From NCBI GenBank assembly GCA_045591095.1, contig JAZNSF010000027.1:1-64000 (forward strand): DNA of 64,000 nt, written 5' to 3'. This document shows positions 61,706 to 64,000 of the stretch, one piece after another. Each line of letters starts with the position of its first letter. Positions within the stretch are counted from its first letter, which is position 1. Under the pieces are notes generated by a model. That model worked only from the letters and a program-made list of their open reading frames with translations. It was not told where the DNA came from and did no database searches. Source of the DNA: SIG440 sp045591095 (GTDB taxonomy: Bacteria > Bacillota > Clostridia > Monoglobales > Monoglobaceae). The translations under genes were made by a program, and so were the position numbers.

Positions 61706-64000
61706 TTATTTTACTACGATATTGATAAGCTTTTTGGGCACAGCAATAACCTTTACCACCTGCTTACCATCAATCAGTTCTTTTATCTTTTCGTTTTCAA
61801 GTGCCACTTCTTCCATGCCCTTAAGGTCAAGCTCTGCCGAAAGCATCATCTTGTCGCGGATTTTGCCGTTAATCTGAACAACAACTTCAACTTCATTATC
61901 GATAGTCTTCGCCTCGTCGAAATCTGGCCACTTTGTATCTGACAAGTTGCCCTCAAATCCTGCAATCTGCCAGAGTTCTTCGGTAATATGCGGAGCAACG
62001 GGATTTAAAAGTGTGATAAAGGTCTTAAGCTCTGCCTTATTGATTTTTCCTTGTTTCATTACATCGTTAATAAACGCCATAAGCGCCGCAATGCCGGTAT
62101 TAAACTTCATTCTGTCGTAATCGTCTGTTACCTTTTTGATTGTCTTGTGCATAGCGGCTTCAAGCTCTTTCGAGTAGCTTTCGCCATCAACCAAAATGTT
62201 TTGTAAATTCCACACTCTTTCGAGGAACTTGTAGCAACCCTTAACACCGTTCATAGACCATGGAGTTGCCTGGTCAAAAGCACCGATAAACATTTCGTAA
62301 GTTCTGAATGTATCAGCACCGTATTCATTTACAACATCATCAGGATTAATTACATTGCCCCTTGATTTTGACATTTTTTCGCCGTTTTCGCCCAAAATCA
62401 TACCGTGCGAAGTTCTCTTCTGATAAGGCTCTTTTGTGGGAACAACGCCGATATCATAGAGGAACTTGTGCCAGAATCTTGAGTAAAGGAGATGAAGTGT
62501 TGTATGCTCCATTCCACCGTTATACCAGTCAATCGGGAGCCAGTACTTAAGTTCTTCCATCCCTGCCAAAAAGTCAGTGTTCTCTGGATCAATATATCTT
62601 AAGAAATACCAAGATGACCCCGCCCACTGTGGCATGGTATCGGTTTCTCTTTCTGCTTTTTGGCCGCACTTAGGACAAGTTGTTTCGACCCAGTCGCGTA
62701 TCTTAATAAGTGGAGATTCGCCCGATTCGCCCGGCTCAAAGTTTTTAGTATCGGGAAGCTCTAGCGGAAGCTCGCTTTCGGGAAGTGCCACCCAACCACA
62801 CTTGGGGCAATTAACAAGCGGAATTGGTTCGCCCCAGTAACGCTGACGCGAGAACACCCAGTCGCGGAGCTTGTAATTTACTTTGCGCTTACCTATTCCT
62901 TCTTTTTCTAAAAAGTCGATGATTGCCTTTTTAGCTTCTTCAACCTGCATTCCGCTTAAGAATCCAGAGTTTACCATTACGCCTGTTTCAACATCGGTAA
63001 ATGCTTCTTTTTGAACATCCTCGCCGCCTGCAACGACTTCGATGATAGGCATACCAAACTTTTTGGCAAACTCCCAGTCGCGTGTATCATGTGCAGGAAC
63101 TGCCATAATCGCGCCTGTTCCGTAAGTCACAAGTACATAGTCAGAAATCCAAATCGGGATTTCGGCATCGTTTACGGGGTCAATTGCAACAAGGCCTTTA
63201 AGCATAACTCCTGTCTTATTCTTGTCAAGCTCAGCTCTTTCAAAGTCACTCTTTTTCGAAGCTTCAAGCTTGTACGCCTCAACCTCGTCATAGTTCTCAA
63301 TTTTTTCCTTATATTTTTCAACATAAGGATGCTCGGGCGCAAGTACCATATATGTAGCACCAAACAAAGTGTCAGGACGTGTTGTATAAACCCTGATTTT
63401 GTCGTCAGTGCCTTTTATTTTAAAATCAACCTCTGCGCCTTCGCTTCGGCCAATCCAGTTTTTCTGCTGAATTTTAACTCTTTCGATATAATCAAGGTCG
63501 TCAAGATCATCAATAAGGCGCTGTGCATACTCGGTAATTTTGAGCATCCACTGGCTTTTTTCCTTTTGAACGACTTCACTTCCGCAGCGCTCGCAAACGC
63601 CATTTACAACTTCTTCATTGGCAAGTCCAACCTTACAGCCTGTGCAGAAGTTGATGGGCATTTTTGTCTTATAAGCAAGGCCTTTTTCAAAAAGCTTAAG
63701 GAAAATCCACTGTGTCCATTTGTAGTAACTAGGGTCAGTGGTATTTACTTCTCTTGACCAGTCAAAACCAAAGCCCAGCATCTTAAGCTGTCTTTTGAAG
63801 TTTTCGATATTGTTTTTGGTAACAATAGCGGGATGAATGTTATTCTTTATAGCAAAGTTCTCGGTCGGAAGACCAAATGCGTCCCAGCCCATAGGGAAGA
63901 GTACATTGTAACCTTCTAAGCGCTTTTTTCTTGTGATAATATCAATCGCAGTATATCCTCTTGGGTGACCAACGTGAAGGCCATGCCCCGACGGATAAGG
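61706..64000 (-). CDS. leuS: Leucine--tRNA ligase (partial, N-terminus beyond right edge)
   Basis: Class I synthetase for Leu. The frame runs open to the right edge; the visible 764 residues start PYPSGHGLHVGHPRGYTAID (the HIGH motif), so about 35-40 residues are missing. Visible: zinc-binding CTGCKVGLANEE...CERCG near 120-145, the CP1 editing domain with TTRPDTLFGATYMVLAPEHP, a second zinc knuckle CPKCG...CPKCGQ, and the catalytic KMSKSRGNVINP. The C-terminal domain is complete. First gene of the leuS-HD-nadE-rnmV run. Confidence 0.97.
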   Translation of the reverse strand, partial: PYPSGHGLHVGHPRGYTAIDIITRKKRLEGYNVLFPMGWDAFGLPTENFAIKNNIHPAIVTKNNIENFKRQLKMLGFGFDWSREVNTTDPSYYKWTQWIFLKLFEKGLAYKTKMPINFCTGCKVGLANEEVVNGVCERCGSEVVQKEKSQWMLKITEYAQRLIDDLDDLDYIERVKIQQKNWIGRSEGAEVDFKIKGTDDKIRVYTTRPDTLFGATYMVLAPEHPYVEKYKEKIENYDEVEAYKLEASKKSDFERAELDKNKTGVMLKGLVAIDPVNDAEIPIWISDYVLVTYGTGAIMAVPAHDTRDWEFAKKFGMPIIEVVAGGEDVQKEAFTDVETGVMVNSGFLSGMQVEEAKKAIIDFLEKEGIGKRKVNYKLRDWVFSRQRYWGEPIPLVNCPKCGWVALPESELPLELPDTKNFEPGESGESPLIKIRDWVETTCPKCGQKAERETDTMPQWAGSSWYFLRYIDPENTDFLAGMEELKYWLPIDWYNGGMEHTTLHLLYSRFWHKFLYDIGVVPTKEPYQKRTSHGMILGENGEKMSKSRGNVINPDDVVNEYGADTFRTYEMFIGAFDQATPWSMNGVKGCYKFLERVWNLQNILVDGESYSKELEAAMHKTIKKVTDDYDRMKFNTGIAALMAFINDVMKQGKINKAELKTFITLLNPVAPHITEELWQIAGFEGNLSDTKWPDFDEAKTIDNEVEVVVQINGKIRDKMMLSAELDLKGMEEVALENEKIKELIDGKQVVKVIAVPKKLINIVVK

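Noticed and set aside
1..64000. Mobile elements, prophage, CRISPR, toxin-antitoxin or restriction genes
   Set aside because: No transposase, integrase, direct-repeat array, defence or phage gene was found; the content is core chromosome apart from the CotH cassette and small ORFs.

Overview
The window reads as ordinary chromosome from an endospore-forming member of the Clostridia. The evidence is Spo0A, SpoIVB, SpoIIR and a GerQ-like coat protein, together with MurT/GatD, GdpP, an ECF transport core, Rho, Bacillota-type ribosome-binding sites, frequent GTG/TTG starts and moderate-to-low GC. I see no phage, IS, CRISPR or rRNA genes. A finer taxonomic call is not justified from sequence reading alone. 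Almost all genes lie on the minus strand; the plus-strand exceptions are an rRNA methyltransferase, a tiny Asn-rich peptide, spoIVB, a Dabb protein, spoIIR, a DUF2508 protein and one tRNA.

Layout. 1-4.7 kb: holB (cut by the left edge) and glyS, a divergent THUMP methyltransferase, then spo0A. 4.8-8.9 kb: murT-gatD, a GerQ-like coat gene, a 30-residue Asn/Lys/Glu-rich ORF with a forespore-type promoter, and spoIVB. 8.9-11.9 kb: an NSS transporter, a phosphoribosyltransferase and cysK. 12-12.3 kb: a Dabb protein. 12.3-15.9 kb: a four-gene cassette of VTC-type polyphosphate polymerase, DUF4956 membrane protein, CotH kinase and a secreted Met/Pro/Gly-rich anchored protein, behind a promoter with a Pho-box-like repeat array. 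16-28.7 kb: one 11-gene co-directional run (yybS-gdpP-rplI-dnaB-tilS-hpt-gltX-aminotransferase-trpS-tagO-wecB) from a promoter near 28.8 kb to a strong terminator at 16.0 kb. 28.9-34.2 kb: an amidohydrolase and the glycolytic set pgk-tpiA-gpmI. 34.3-49.2 kb: a 16-gene run from ddl to a polysaccharide deacetylase that includes argS, a Ctp protease, Mrp, ECF transporter genes, truA and rho. 49.3-57.9 kb: spoIIR, convergent with a secA-prfB-prfA-tsaC/ywlE-rimI-tsaD run. 58-64 kb: a DUF2508 gene, tRNA-Arg(ACG), then rnmV, nadE, an HD hydrolase and leuS (cut by the right edge).

The genes serve translation (five aminoacyl-tRNA synthetases, both release factors, tRNA and rRNA modification), cell-wall synthesis (Ddl, MurI, MurT/GatD, TagO, WecB, deacetylase), secretion and sporulation. 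Points that most deserve a second look: prfB has its programmed +1 frameshift site with UAA instead of UGA and is immediately followed by prfA; TsaC is fused to a phosphatase with the arginine-phosphatase active-site signature; the polyphosphate polymerase/CotH cassette has a candidate phosphate-responsive promoter; and the tiny ORF beside spoIVB looks like an unannotated spore peptide.

Promoter and terminator calls are by eye from consensus matches and stem pairing. Protein assignments rest on recognised motifs, lengths and gene order, not on database searches.
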